Source: Kiritimatiellota bacterium
GTDB taxonomy: Bacteria; Verrucomicrobiota; Kiritimatiellia; JAAZAB01
Reading direction: 5' to 3'
Length of the DNA stretch: 64,000 nt
Assembly: GCA_026398415.1 (NCBI GenBank)
Contig: JAPLSY010000074.1
Span: forward strand, 25,652 to 89,651
Position numbers and translations under genes: made by a program. Below the pieces are notes generated by a model. The model worked only from the letters and a program-made list of their open reading frames with translations, was not told the DNA's origin and did no database searches. This document shows, in pieces, positions 42,557 to 52,006 of the stretch (position 1 is its first letter; each line of letters begins with the position of its first letter).

Positions 42557-43198
42557 TCACTTGGGCTTTGACACCGGACTGGGCGGCTGAACCAAAAGCC
42601 GCGGTTTTAACATACACTCGATATCAAAAACACGACTACCCTGCTCATCGAGCGCTTCCGAAGCAGCGAAGCGTTTTACCTCGACTTGGGACATGATATC
42701 CGGGAAGGGCGGCTCGCTTTTCAGTGCCTGATACAGGCGCCGGACATCGGCTTCCGGGCGTTCCCCGACAACTTTGCCTTTCATGTAGATTCCAGCGGTC
42801 CGCCCAAACACGGTTGCCACCTTCTCCACTTTCTCGTCGAAAATCCACTGGGTCAGTTGAATGGTTTGCGGCGCCGCACGCTGTAACCCGCGCAGTAGTC
42901 GATAGGCATCCAGCCGCGAATCGCTCCACCCCTGGATGGCCGCCTTTAAGTCCTGGGCACTTTTAAATTCCTTTTCGAGGCCCAGGACCTTTTTATACTC
43001 GGGATCAATCTGTATTTTTTCCTGTTCAACGTCATTCCGGTAGCGCTTGGACGAATGGTTAGCAACGATAAGCACCGCAAACAAACCAAGCACAATAACA
43101 GGAATGATAAAGGCCGCCAGGCGAATGACAAACTTCTGGCTCACCGTACTGCCGCTGCGGCGTTCGGTGTCGAGCATGAAATCTACTTGCAGGTTCAT
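42557..43198 (-). CDS. pilN: PilN-like pilus assembly protein
   Basis: A 213-residue protein. A short cytoplasmic N-terminus MNLQVDFMLDTERR precedes one membrane segment (LAAFIIPVIVLGLFAVLIVA), a charged helical stretch (YKKVLGLEKEFKSAQDLKAAI) and a periplasmic domain (LLRGLQRAAPQTIQLTQWIF). This layout, after the pilM-like gene and before the pilO-like gene, matches PilN, which holds PilM at the membrane and dimerises with PilO. Confidence 0.75.
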   Translation of the reverse strand: MNLQVDFMLDTERRSGSTVSQKFVIRLAAFIIPVIVLGLFAVLIVANHSSKRYRNDVEQEKIQIDPEYKKVLGLEKEFKSAQDLKAAIQGWSDSRLDAYRLLRGLQRAAPQTIQLTQWIFDEKVEKVATVFGRTAGIYMKGKVVGERPEADVRRLYQALKSEPPFPDIMSQVEVKRFAASEALDEQGSRVFDIECMLKPRLLVQPPSPVSKPK

Positions 43199-43398
43199 CG
43201 TTTTGCGTTCCTGGTTCTTCCACGTCGGCCACTTGCCCCGCTGCGGGGCGACGTGGCGTTCTTCGTTTTCACGCGACGCGTTCCACGCTCCACGTGCTTT
43301 CTTTGCAAGATTGCCGTTCTATCGAACGGCGGCTACACCGGCCCTTCCTCGCCTCTTCTCCGGTCTGGCGTCCGTCGTCAGTCGTCCGTCATCTGTCA
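43199..43398. repeat. 200-bp spacer with several short repeats between pilM and pilN
   Basis: The spacer carries the inverted repeat CACGTCG/CGACGTG around GCCCCGCTGCGGGGC (43224-43256), a CGTTCCACGCTCCACG stretch and, at 43367-43387, a copy matching 33284-33304 at 20 of 21 positions. No gene is seen. Confidence 0.55.
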
Positions 43399-44445
43399 TC
43401 ACGCACCCGGCTCGGCCAGTCCTTCTTCAGACATGGCCAGGGCGGCGCCCATGGCCGCGGCAAATTGCGATCGACATTTTTCGAATTTTTGAGGAAGCGC
43501 GTCGGGCATTAATTTGACACCTTCAAATGGATGCCACGTACTGGCGTCCAACCCCAGGGCCACCTTGATTTCATTCAGCCAATCGCGCGAGACACGCGGA
43601 TCATCGGCCACATAAATCTTGGAAATATGGCAATTTTCGCGCCGCTCCACAAAATGCTTGGAGATGACCAATTGTTTGATAAACGGATCGGCCAATTCCT
43701 TGACCAGCTGGGAAATGTCGAAGGACCGGTCCACCACAACATCCTGGGCAGTCTGGCGATCAAATCCCATGCTTTTCTCAATCCGATCCAGCAGGTTGAA
43801 ATGGCCAAAATCAAATTTCCTGATCAGAATCAACTCGAGTTTTTTAAAAAATGCGAAATATGTGACGCGGGAACCAAACTCAATGACCCCTACGGCTTCA
43901 TCCTGCACGGTTTTGCCCGGACCATGCAGAAAGGAGGTCATAACTGCAAGGCCGCCCAGTTCCACGGAAACGGGAACCGGCAGGCCGGAAGGAAAAATGG
44001 CACAGGCCGCCTGAACCTGGGATTCCGGAATAGCCACGGTCAGCAATCGCGTTTCGGAATGCGTCTGGCTGACAATCCGGTAGCCAAACCGGTAGGAACC
44101 CTCTTCCACACCCATGTGTTCGCGGATCTGCTCCTCAACTTGACCTTCGAAGGCGCCCGGCAAATTCAACAACTTGACAATGGCGTCATATCCCGGGACG
44201 CAAATGGCGATGTAACGGGAGACCATGCTCTTGGGCAGTTCAAAGGCCTTGACTTGAGCCTCGTTGCTAATATCCACGGCGGGCAATATATCCGTAGCGG
44301 TCACAACAATTTCGCTGCCGCCCAGCTTCAAACGCATACAGCGGACCGCGGCCGCATCAAAATCAACTACCACCAGATCCTGAGGCGGCTTGCGCTGTGT
44401 CCGGAAAATTTTCCGGGCCGCCCAAAGTTGGTTTAAAATAGTCAT
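43399..44445 (-). CDS. pilM: PilM-like actin-fold pilus assembly protein
   Basis: A 348-residue cytoplasmic protein of the FtsA/PilM actin-like fold: DLVVVDFDAAAVRCMRL (phosphate-1 loop), PKSMVSRYIAICVPG, VEEQIREHMGVEEGSYRFGYRIV and GVIEFGSRVTYFAFFKK. The divergence from classical PilM is notable in the C-terminus. It begins the pilM-N-O-P-Q order and is preceded at 3 bases by a ferredoxin gene. Role: cytoplasmic platform of the type IV pilus alignment complex. FtsA is unlikely given neighbours. Confidence 0.78.
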   Translation of the reverse strand: MTILNQLWAARKIFRTQRKPPQDLVVVDFDAAAVRCMRLKLGGSEIVVTATDILPAVDISNEAQVKAFELPKSMVSRYIAICVPGYDAIVKLLNLPGAFEGQVEEQIREHMGVEEGSYRFGYRIVSQTHSETRLLTVAIPESQVQAACAIFPSGLPVPVSVELGGLAVMTSFLHGPGKTVQDEAVGVIEFGSRVTYFAFFKKLELILIRKFDFGHFNLLDRIEKSMGFDRQTAQDVVVDRSFDISQLVKELADPFIKQLVISKHFVERRENCHISKIYVADDPRVSRDWLNEIKVALGLDASTWHPFEGVKLMPDALPQKFEKCRSQFAAAMGAALAMSEEGLAEPGA

Positions 44446-44448
44446 CGT

Positions 44449-44637
44449 CTATTCTTTGATGCTGATGGCCTCGACCGGGCAATTATCAGCGGCTTCCCGG
44501 CAGGTATCCAGTACATCTTCGGGCACGTTTGCGACGAGCACCTTGGCAACGGCATCATCCATTTCAAATACCGCCGGACAGGTATCGACGCACAATCCAC
44601 AGCCGGTACATACATCAGGATCCACGCTCGCTTTCAT
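44449..44637 (-). CDS. Ferredoxin, single [4Fe-4S]
   Basis: A 62-residue soluble electron carrier. DVCTGCGLCVDTCP gives Cys in the order C-x2-C-x2-C-x3-C and a later NCPVEAI supplies the remaining ligand, as in monocluster [4Fe-4S] ferredoxins with about 60 residues. The N-terminal KASVDPDVCTGC pattern fits. Three bases separate its stop from the pilM-like start, suggesting co-transcription although the functions look unrelated. Its redox partner is not obvious in the window. Confidence 0.92.
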   Translation of the reverse strand: MKASVDPDVCTGCGLCVDTCPAVFEMDDAVAKVLVANVPEDVLDTCREAADNCPVEAISIKE

Positions 44638-44707
44638 GGGAACCTCCTGTTTAGGATTAATTTAAAACATTTTGTTTCCAATGACAAATCAAAAACAGAA
44701 CCCACGC

Positions 44708-46969
44708 TTACCTCCGTCTCTGACGTCGCCTTTGCTGATGCTGTCCTTGCTGATGCCGTGCCCCCTGCGGTTTTCCGATCGGCTGGCCTTTCGGAGCATG
44801 TGCACCGGTCGCGCCGGCGGCACCGGCAACGTGGGCATTGTCCACGACGGCAAAATCAATCTGACGTTTGTCAAAATCAACACGGGCGGGGAAAACACGC
44901 AGGCGGCCGCCGAGGGTAAACGTCATCTTCCCGGCACGCAGAACCTGGCGTTGTTCATCATAATGGACAAATTCACGGGACAGTGTGGATACGTGCACCA
45001 GGCCCTGAACCTGTAACTGGGTCAGTTCGACGAACAAACCGAAATTTTTCACGCGCACGATGATGGCGTCATATACCTGCGGCTGTCTCCGGACAATTTG
45101 CTGTTCCAGGAAGCGATATTTCTTGATCTCCAGCAGGTTCTTTTCCGCCGTCTCCGCCACCTGTTCGGTCCGCGAACAGGACAGGCTGAGGGAGGCCAGA
45201 TCGCCATGCGCATAGGGACTGCGGCGCTGGGTGAGCATGGCCTGTAGAATGCGGTGGACCACCAGGTCCGGGTAGCGCCGAATGGGCGATGTGAAGTGCG
45301 CGTAAAATTTCTTGGCCAGCCCGTAATGGCCCAGCGTCTGGGGCGAATACAGGGCGCGCTTCATGCTTTTCAGCGTCGCCAGTTTGGCGTCATACTCGAA
45401 AGGATGCCCCCGCACGGACTTCAGGAAATCCGTGATGTTCTTGCGCTTGGAGAGATCGCCGGGATGAAATCCCATTTCCGTCAACTGCGCCGCCAGCATC
45501 TCCAGTTTTTCCGGCGTCGGCGGCTCGTGTACCCGATGCATGAGCGCAAACCCGCGCGTGCTGAGTTCCCGATCCACGGCCTCATTGGCGGCCACCATGC
45601 ACTCCTCGATCAACTGGTGGGAAATATCATTCAGGTTCTGGCGGATATCCACGATCATGCCGTCCGGTCCCATGATGACTTCATATTCCGGCATGTCCAG
45701 ATCCAGCGCATACTGGGCAAAGCGCCGCTGACGCATCTGCTGGGCCAGCCGGTGCACCCGGCTCAGCACCGCACGCTGATCCGGACTAACTTTGCTCGCG
45801 GGGAGCGCGCCGGGACCTTCCGCCTGCAGGAGCACAAGGGCTTGTTCATAGGTCAGCCGCAATCGCGAGCGGATCAGGCTCTTGCAAAATTCGGAATGGA
45901 CCGGCACACCGTCTTCACCAAACGTAATCAAGACCGAAAATGCCAGCCGGTCTTCGTCAGGACGCAAACTGCATAAGCCGTTGGAAAGTTGCTCCGGAAG
46001 CATCGGCAAAACTTTATCCGGAAGATACACGCTATTGCCGCGCACCTGTGCTTCGCGATCCATGTGACTTCCCGGGTGGACAAAATGGGAAACGTCGGCA
46101 ATATGCACCCCGAGCACACGCCGGCCTCGGGCATCGGTCTCCAGCGAAAGCGCATCGTCATAATCCCGGGATGTGGTCGGGTCAATGGTAAAAATGAACC
46201 GATCGCGGAAATCCCGGCGCTCACCCGGATTGGCCAGGCGATCAGGCGAACTCTCGGCTTCCCGGATAACTTCTGCGGGAAAGGTATCCCGCAGACCGTA
46301 GTGCCGGATGATGGTCAGCGTATCCAACGAGGGATTGGATTCCGGGCCGATCACCTCGATGATTTCGGCTTCCGGACTGACGTGTTTATTCGGCCATTCC
46401 GTGAACTGAATGACCACCCGGTCGCCGACACGGGCACCCTTGGTATCGGCCACATAAAAATCCTGCGTATAGGCCGGATCAATCGGTACGACGTAATGAA
46501 AGCGCGGGGTAGCCTTCAGGGTGCCGGCAATCGCCCGGCGGGAGCGCTCCAGAATTCTGATCACTTTGCCGGTACGGCGCACCCGGGTTTCCGGGTCCAT
46601 CTGACCCGGGTCCAGACGCACTACAACCCGGTCGGACGGCATGGCCGTGCCCACACTATCACGTGCCACAAAAATCTCGACGGACCCATCCAGAGGCTGG
46701 ACGATGCCGTTCCCGGAACGCAGGATATCAAGCTGGCCGGTGATCAAGTCGGCCGGTTTCCCCAACGAGTAATGGTTCTGGCGGATACGTACGATCTCGC
46801 CATTACAAACCATCCATTCCAGGAGTGTGCGTATGTGCTTGCGAACCGGCCCAGGCAAGGCCAGGGCCTTGGCAATTTGATCATCCGTCAACGGCTCGCT
46901 TTCCGGAGACTGGAAAAGACCCATCACTCGGTCCCGGAACGCTTCGGTCAATAGTTTATTTTTTCTCAT
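44708..46969 (-). CDS. rnr: Ribonuclease R
   Basis: A 753-residue 3'-5' exoribonuclease. The N-terminal helix-turn-helix-like region is followed by cold-shock domains, the RNB catalytic domain with FTIDPTTSRDYDDALSLE (metal-binding Asp residues) and HPGSHMDREAQVRGNSVYL, and an S1 domain near the end (VYDAIIVRVKNFGLFVELTQLQVQGLVHVSTLS). A basic, low-complexity tail (KGQPIGKPQGARHQQGQHQQRRR) is typical of RNase R. It degrades structured RNA. It lies in the secA-lnt-acylphosphatase-rnr reverse run. Confidence 0.95.
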   Translation of the reverse strand: MRKNKLLTEAFRDRVMGLFQSPESEPLTDDQIAKALALPGPVRKHIRTLLEWMVCNGEIVRIRQNHYSLGKPADLITGQLDILRSGNGIVQPLDGSVEIFVARDSVGTAMPSDRVVVRLDPGQMDPETRVRRTGKVIRILERSRRAIAGTLKATPRFHYVVPIDPAYTQDFYVADTKGARVGDRVVIQFTEWPNKHVSPEAEIIEVIGPESNPSLDTLTIIRHYGLRDTFPAEVIREAESSPDRLANPGERRDFRDRFIFTIDPTTSRDYDDALSLETDARGRRVLGVHIADVSHFVHPGSHMDREAQVRGNSVYLPDKVLPMLPEQLSNGLCSLRPDEDRLAFSVLITFGEDGVPVHSEFCKSLIRSRLRLTYEQALVLLQAEGPGALPASKVSPDQRAVLSRVHRLAQQMRQRRFAQYALDLDMPEYEVIMGPDGMIVDIRQNLNDISHQLIEECMVAANEAVDRELSTRGFALMHRVHEPPTPEKLEMLAAQLTEMGFHPGDLSKRKNITDFLKSVRGHPFEYDAKLATLKSMKRALYSPQTLGHYGLAKKFYAHFTSPIRRYPDLVVHRILQAMLTQRRSPYAHGDLASLSLSCSRTEQVAETAEKNLLEIKKYRFLEQQIVRRQPQVYDAIIVRVKNFGLFVELTQLQVQGLVHVSTLSREFVHYDEQRQVLRAGKMTFTLGGRLRVFPARVDFDKRQIDFAVVDNAHVAGAAGATGAHAPKGQPIGKPQGARHQQGQHQQRRRQRRR

Positions 46970-46980
46970 GTGAGCTCATT

Positions 46981-47256
46981 TCAGAACACCACCTCGAATG
47001 CATCGAACGTACCGGCTGGCTTCGCGTACGACTCGCGGCAAGCTAAAACGGAAGCCGCGGGCGGTCCGCGTCGGCACCAGCACACGAACGGTTCCATGCT
47101 CGCTTCCTCACCCTCGGCCATTACTTCCACACAACCGTCGTCACTATTCCGGACCCAGCCGCGCAGACCGTATTGACGTGCCACCTGCACGCAATAGTGA
47201 CGGAACCCCACCCCCTGCACCCGGCCGGAAATCATGAGATGAACCCGCACCTGCAT
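46981..47256 (-). CDS. acyP: Acylphosphatase
   Basis: A 91-residue enzyme that hydrolyses acyl phosphates. The active-site loop reads SGRVQGVGFRHYC, with the catalytic Arg, and GWVRNSDDGCVEV supplies the catalytic Asn. The length fits the family. The ATG at 47256 is chosen over the longer frame from 47349, whose extra residues are not family-like. It lies directly upstream of rnr, with 11 bases between. Confidence 0.92.
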   Translation of the reverse strand: MQVRVHLMISGRVQGVGFRHYCVQVARQYGLRGWVRNSDDGCVEVMAEGEEASMEPFVCWCRRGPPAASVLACRESYAKPAGTFDAFEVVF

Positions 47257-47353
47257 GAGACCGTATCTCCATTTGCGGATGCGCATGCCCCGCTTTTGCT
47301 GAGAAGTATCATAGCCTTTTACCTCCCCACATGTCCAGCCAAGACGCAAGAAT

Positions 47354-48928
47354 TCAGCGATTGCGCAGCCCCCACACCATCCCCGCGAGCAAGGTCAGGG
47401 TGAAAGCGGCACAACTTAAGCCAAGGACATCGCCATGCCGTGTATAAAACGTCAGCGGCATATCCGCCGGCGGCAGTGCCACGGCCTGCGTCAGGTAGTC
47501 GGGATCCGGCAAGATTCCCTCGGCGCGTCCCAGGAAACTGACAATGCGTCCCTGGCGGTCAATAAAGCATGTGATGCCCGTATTGGTCGCGCGCACGGCG
47601 CTCACCCGATTTTCCACGCACCGGAAGACGCACTGCGCCATGTGTTGGCGCGAGGCCCACGAGGGATCGAACCAGGCATCATTGGTTTGATTGATGAGCA
47701 AGCGCGCACCGGCGCGCACACAATCCCGGGCCAACCCCGCCACCGTGTCCTCAAAACAGATCAGCACCGCAAAGGCTCTGTGGCCCATTCTGAATACAAC
47801 AGCCTCCCGGCCGGGCGTAAAGCTCTCCTCGATGGGCGTCAACACGCGCAGGAACGGAATCCACTGCTCCAGCGGAATATATTCGCCGAACAACACTAAG
47901 TGCCGCTTGGCATAGGTTTGCGGAGCCGAACCGCCCGGCTGATACAGAAAGGCACTGTTGAAATATTTGACGGCATGGCCGGAATCATCAAAATCCATCG
48001 ACCCCATGAGCACGCTCGTCCCGTACTGGATCACGTCGGCAACAACCTGCTGGCTGACCCGGCTGGTGCGAACGAAGTCCGGCACCACGGTTTCCGGCCA
48101 TACAATCAGGTCGGGCGCGCAATGTTCGATCGCATGCAGACTGGTGCGCCGCAAGCGGTTATTGATTTCGGTTGTCCAAGCCTCCGACCATTTTTCGAGC
48201 TGGGGGATATTTACCTGCACGGCGGCGACTTTCAGAATGTCCGTCGCCGCCGGGAGCCGGCGCAGGGCCATCGTTCCATACAGATGCGCTATAACGATTC
48301 CGAGCAAGGCGATGAGCAATTCCCGGTGCATCCGCAATGGCTCGCCCGGCTGACGGCGAACATACTGAATCAGAATGAGTGCCAAGGCCGCATTGACCAG
48401 GACCAACAGGTAGGAAACGAGATAAACCCCTCCAACCTCCGCGGTTTGAATCAGCCGCAGATTTGCATACTGGCTGGCCCCCAACGGATTCCAGGGAAAC
48501 CCGGAAAACAGCATGGCGCGCAGGTACTCCCAACCGACCCACACGGCCGGAATGGATAGTACCAGCAGGGGATTCCCAAAGCGCGGGCGCAGACCCTTGC
48601 GGGCAATCCACCATGCAACGGTCAGCGCAAAACAGGCCATGAAAAGCGCGCAGTACAGGCAGAGAAAAAACCAGCCGACCCAGGATACGCGTGTCAGCCA
48701 GACCAGGGACAACAGCCAGAAGACCACACCGGCCAGAAAACCCAACCGGAACGCGACGCGCGGCGCGGACGAGGCGCTGACCATCAGCAACGGGACCAGG
48801 GCGATCCATGCCAGTACCGACCATTCCAACGGCGGAAAGGCCGCAAACAGAAGAAATCCCGTAAGAATTGCCCCAAACCAATTGAGTGATGGGGCAATTC
48901 TAAATTGCTTATTTATCGGCCACAGCAT
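47354..48928 (-). CDS. lnt: Apolipoprotein N-acyltransferase
   Basis: A 524-residue inner-membrane enzyme that adds the third acyl chain to lipoproteins. About six membrane segments occupy the first 230 residues (WFGAILTGFLLFAAFPPLEW, FLCLYCALFMACFALTVAWWIA), followed by a periplasmic nitrilase domain with the Glu-Lys-Cys triad seen in VWPETVV, YAKRHLVLFGEYIPLE and LICFEDTV. The ATG at 48928 overlaps the secA end by 16 bases. Its presence fits the several lipoproteins in the window. Confidence 0.93.
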   Translation of the reverse strand: MLWPINKQFRIAPSLNWFGAILTGFLLFAAFPPLEWSVLAWIALVPLLMVSASSAPRVAFRLGFLAGVVFWLLSLVWLTRVSWVGWFFLCLYCALFMACFALTVAWWIARKGLRPRFGNPLLVLSIPAVWVGWEYLRAMLFSGFPWNPLGASQYANLRLIQTAEVGGVYLVSYLLVLVNAALALILIQYVRRQPGEPLRMHRELLIALLGIVIAHLYGTMALRRLPAATDILKVAAVQVNIPQLEKWSEAWTTEINNRLRRTSLHAIEHCAPDLIVWPETVVPDFVRTSRVSQQVVADVIQYGTSVLMGSMDFDDSGHAVKYFNSAFLYQPGGSAPQTYAKRHLVLFGEYIPLEQWIPFLRVLTPIEESFTPGREAVVFRMGHRAFAVLICFEDTVAGLARDCVRAGARLLINQTNDAWFDPSWASRQHMAQCVFRCVENRVSAVRATNTGITCFIDRQGRIVSFLGRAEGILPDPDYLTQAVALPPADMPLTFYTRHGDVLGLSCAAFTLTLLAGMVWGLRNR

Positions 48929-51921
48929 TTTTTGAATTTCTTGCCGCTCTTGCAAGGGCAGGGATCGTTGCGGCCAACCTTGGCGCCCTCCCGGTGACGG
49001 GTGCCCGATTCGCGGTTTCCGCTCAACGCTCCCCGCTCAACGCTCCCCGTGCTTTCAGCGCCGCCGCCGAGGGACGCAACCTCATTATGCACCAGACGCA
49101 CCGGCATGGAGGCCATCAAGCGTTCGTACCCCTGCAGGGACGTTGTTGAGCGAAAAATACGGGTGACCACCTCGCTCTTGATCGTATCCATGAGCGAGGA
49201 AAACATGGCATAGGCCTCGCGCTTGTATTCCACCAGCGGATCCTGCTGGCCGTAGGCCCGCAAGCCAACACTCTGCCGCAGATAATCCATGGCGCGCAGG
49301 TAATCCTGCCAGTGCGTGTCAATGGCGTGCAGGAGGATGAAGCGCTCCATGCCGGGCAACATGGCCGGATCTTCAATCTGGACCTTGAGTTCATAGGCGC
49401 GCTTAACGCGCTCAAACACCTTGGCCGAGGCCGTTTCCGCGTCCAGGCCCTCGTCCGTCAGTTCCTCCCGCTTGAATCCAACGGGGAACGTGGCATTGAC
49501 CCACGTGACAAAATTATCCATCAACTCGATCTTACCATCGTTAAACGCTTCCTGCGCCTGCACTTCGATGACATCCGCCACGATATCGTAGAGGTGTTCG
49601 CGGACCTGTTCGCCTTTTACGATATCGCCACGGAACCCATAAATAATTTCCCGTTGCTTATTCATCACGTCGTCATATTCCAGCGTGCGGCGGCGAATGG
49701 AATAGTTGTGTTGTTCCACGCGGCGCTGGGCCGTCTCGATGGAACGGTTCAGCCAGGGGTGCTCCAACTGCTGGCCTTCCTCGATACCCAGACGGCCCAT
49801 GATGCCGGAAATACGGTCCGAGCCAAAGAGGCGCATCAGATCGTCCTCCAGGGACACATAAAACCGGGAAGAGCCGGGATCGCCCTGGCGCGCACAGCGC
49901 CCGCGCAGTTGGCGGTCAATTCGGCGCGACTCGTGCCGTTCGGAGCCGATCACATGCAAGCCGCAGGGTTTTGCCAGCAACTTTGCGCGCAGGGACACGC
50001 CATCCACCTTGTCATGCAGGGTTTGTTTGGACTCGATCAGCGATTTGGGCAGGTACACAACTCCCTCGCCCAGCTTGATATCCGTTCCGCGGCCGGCCAT
50101 GTTGGTGGCAATGGTCACGGCGCCGGCGTGTCCTGCGCGCATGACAATCTCGGCTTCGCGCTCGTGGTTCTTGGCATTGAGCACGTTGTGCACAATCGCC
50201 TCACGTTTAAGCATCCGACTCAACAGTTCCGAAGTTTCCACCGAAATGGTGCCCACCAGCACCGGCTGGCCGCGCTTGTAACAGTCCGCAATTTCCTCGA
50301 GAATGGCGCTGAATTTTTCGCGCCGCGTGCGATACACCACGTCGTTGGTGTCCACCCGCCGCACCGGCCGGTTGGTGGGAATCACCACCACATCCAGATG
50401 GTAAATGTCGCGGAACTCGTTGGCCTCCGTTTCCGCGGTGCCGGTCATGCCGGCCAATTTCTTGTACAAACGAAAATAGTTCTGGATGGTGATCGTGGCC
50501 AGCGTCTGCGTCTCGCGTTCGATCGTAACGCCCTCCTTGGCCTCGACGGCCTGATGCAGACCGTCGCTCCAGCGGCGGCCCGGCAAAATCCGCCCGGTGA
50601 ACTCATCCACAATCAGCACCTGGTTGTTCTGGACCACATATTCCACGTCTTTTTCATATAGACAGTAGGCCCGGATCAGCTGGTCCACATTGTGGATGCG
50701 CTCGCTCTTCTCGGCAAACATGTTCTGAATCTGCTGCTTGCGCTCCAATTTCTCCTGCGGCGAAAGGTTGGTCTGGCCGTCAATGACGGCCATGTGCGAA
50801 ATCAGGTCCGGCAGAACATAGGCATCGGGATCGTTCGGACTCATGGCTTCACAACCTTTTTCAGTCAGCGTGGCGTCATGCCCGCGCTCGTCAATGGTAA
50901 AGAACAGCTCCTCGCTGAGCGCGCGCGCTTGTTCTTTGTATATTTGTGTAAGAAACGAGTTTTCGACCTGCTCCAGGAGTTTACGGACCGCCGTATCCTC
51001 CAGCAGGTGCAGAAGCTGTTTATGCTTGGGCATGCCGTGACGGACCTGGTATAGACGCTGTTTGGCCTTTTCCGTATCGCCTTTATCCAGGCTATCCTTG
51101 GCCTCCTGCATCAGCGCGTTGCAGAGTTCGCGCTGTTTGCGGACCAGGCGATCCACCAGCGGCGTCATGGCCGTGAACTGATGCGTAGAGACCGGCGCGG
51201 GACCTGAAATAATGAGCGGCGTGCGGGCTTCGTCAATCAGGATGCTGTCAATTTCGTCCACAATCGCATAAACATGCTCGCGCTGAACGACTTCCGCCCG
51301 GGTAAAAGCCATGCCATTATCACGGAGATAATCAAAGCCGAATTCGCTGTTCGTACCATAGGTAATGTCACAGGCATACTGTGCCCGGCGCTCGGCCTGG
51401 TTCATCTGGTTCTGGATGCAACCAACCGTGAGCCCCAGGTACTTGAAGACTGCGCCCATCCACTGCGAATCGCGGCGCGCCAGATAATCGTTGACCGTCA
51501 CCAGGTGAACGCTCCCGCCCGCGAGCGCGTTGAGGTAGAGCGGCATGGTAGCCACGAGGGTCTTGCCTTCGCCGGTGGCCATTTCGGCGATCTTGCCCTG
51601 GTGCAGGACCATGCCGCCCATGAGCTGAACGTCAAAGGGCACCATATCCCAGACCATGTCGTGCTCGCACACGGTGATGGTTGTGCCGACCAGCCGCCGG
51701 CAGGCATTCTTGACCACGGCAAAGGCCTCGCACAACAGACTGTCCAGAGGCGCACCGTGTGCCAGGCGGTCCTTGAATTCAGCCGTCTTGGCCTGCATTT
51801 GGGCTTCGGAAAGGGCTTGGTATTCCTGTTCCAGCGCGTTAATCCGCTCCACCAACGGCCGCAGTTTGTGCAGATCGCGCTGGTGCTTGGTTCCGACAAT
51901 TTTATTGATCAGCCATTGCAT
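48913..51921 (-). CDS. secA: Protein translocase subunit SecA
   Basis: A 1002-residue preprotein-translocase ATPase. MATGEGKTLVATMPLYL is Walker A, VDEIDSILIDEARTPLI is Walker B, TNMAGRGTDIKLGEGV and RQLRGRCARQGDPGSSRFY are the second helicase-domain motifs, and the C-terminus ends in a zinc-binding CPCKSGKKFKKCCGR. The linker between the helical scaffold and the zinc tail is longer than usual and is encoded in part by a tandem repeat (49021-49048). The start is placed at 51921; no strong Shine-Dalgarno is seen. It heads the long reverse-strand run. Confidence 0.97.
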   Translation of the reverse strand: MQWLINKIVGTKHQRDLHKLRPLVERINALEQEYQALSEAQMQAKTAEFKDRLAHGAPLDSLLCEAFAVVKNACRRLVGTTITVCEHDMVWDMVPFDVQLMGGMVLHQGKIAEMATGEGKTLVATMPLYLNALAGGSVHLVTVNDYLARRDSQWMGAVFKYLGLTVGCIQNQMNQAERRAQYACDITYGTNSEFGFDYLRDNGMAFTRAEVVQREHVYAIVDEIDSILIDEARTPLIISGPAPVSTHQFTAMTPLVDRLVRKQRELCNALMQEAKDSLDKGDTEKAKQRLYQVRHGMPKHKQLLHLLEDTAVRKLLEQVENSFLTQIYKEQARALSEELFFTIDERGHDATLTEKGCEAMSPNDPDAYVLPDLISHMAVIDGQTNLSPQEKLERKQQIQNMFAEKSERIHNVDQLIRAYCLYEKDVEYVVQNNQVLIVDEFTGRILPGRRWSDGLHQAVEAKEGVTIERETQTLATITIQNYFRLYKKLAGMTGTAETEANEFRDIYHLDVVVIPTNRPVRRVDTNDVVYRTRREKFSAILEEIADCYKRGQPVLVGTISVETSELLSRMLKREAIVHNVLNAKNHEREAEIVMRAGHAGAVTIATNMAGRGTDIKLGEGVVYLPKSLIESKQTLHDKVDGVSLRAKLLAKPCGLHVIGSERHESRRIDRQLRGRCARQGDPGSSRFYVSLEDDLMRLFGSDRISGIMGRLGIEEGQQLEHPWLNRSIETAQRRVEQHNYSIRRRTLEYDDVMNKQREIIYGFRGDIVKGEQVREHLYDIVADVIEVQAQEAFNDGKIELMDNFVTWVNATFPVGFKREELTDEGLDAETASAKVFERVKRAYELKVQIEDPAMLPGMERFILLHAIDTHWQDYLRAMDYLRQSVGLRAYGQQDPLVEYKREAYAMFSSLMDTIKSEVVTRIFRSTTSLQGYERLMASMPVRLVHNEVASLGGGAESTGSVERGALSGNRESGTRHREGAKVGRNDPCPCKSGKKFKKCCGR
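49021..49048. repeat. Tandem 14-bp repeat inside the secA linker
   Basis: GCTCAACGCTCCCC occurs twice in direct tandem (49021-49034 and 49035-49048). On the coding strand it gives part of GSVERGALSGNRES in the C-terminal linker of SecA. Confidence 0.65.
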
Positions 51922-51929
51922 GAACGGGA

Positions 51930-51958
51930 AACTTAACAGGATTGACGCGCTTTGTCAA
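51930..51958 (-). promoter_or_regulatory. Candidate promoter of secA
   Basis: On the reverse strand TTGACA (51953-51958) and TAAGTT (51930-51935) are 17 bases apart. The -35 is perfect and the -10 weak. The -10 box is only 8 bases from the start codon, so the transcript would be nearly leaderless. Confidence 0.4.
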
Positions 51959-52006
51959 AAAATGCTTAGTATAATAATGTGTCGCATAACAATGTGTCGT
52001 AAACAC

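Noticed and set aside
43399..44445. Cell-division protein FtsA
   Set aside because: Same actin-like fold, but the downstream pilN/O/P/Q-like genes make PilM the better call and there is no ftsZ next to it.
45989..46954. 321-residue forward-strand open frame opposite rnr
   Set aside because: It lies wholly inside RNase R, whose catalytic motifs are intact on the other strand.
49312..50661. 449-residue forward-strand open frame opposite secA
   Set aside because: It mirrors SecA coding; composition is typical of antisense frames in GC-rich genes and no domain is recognisable.
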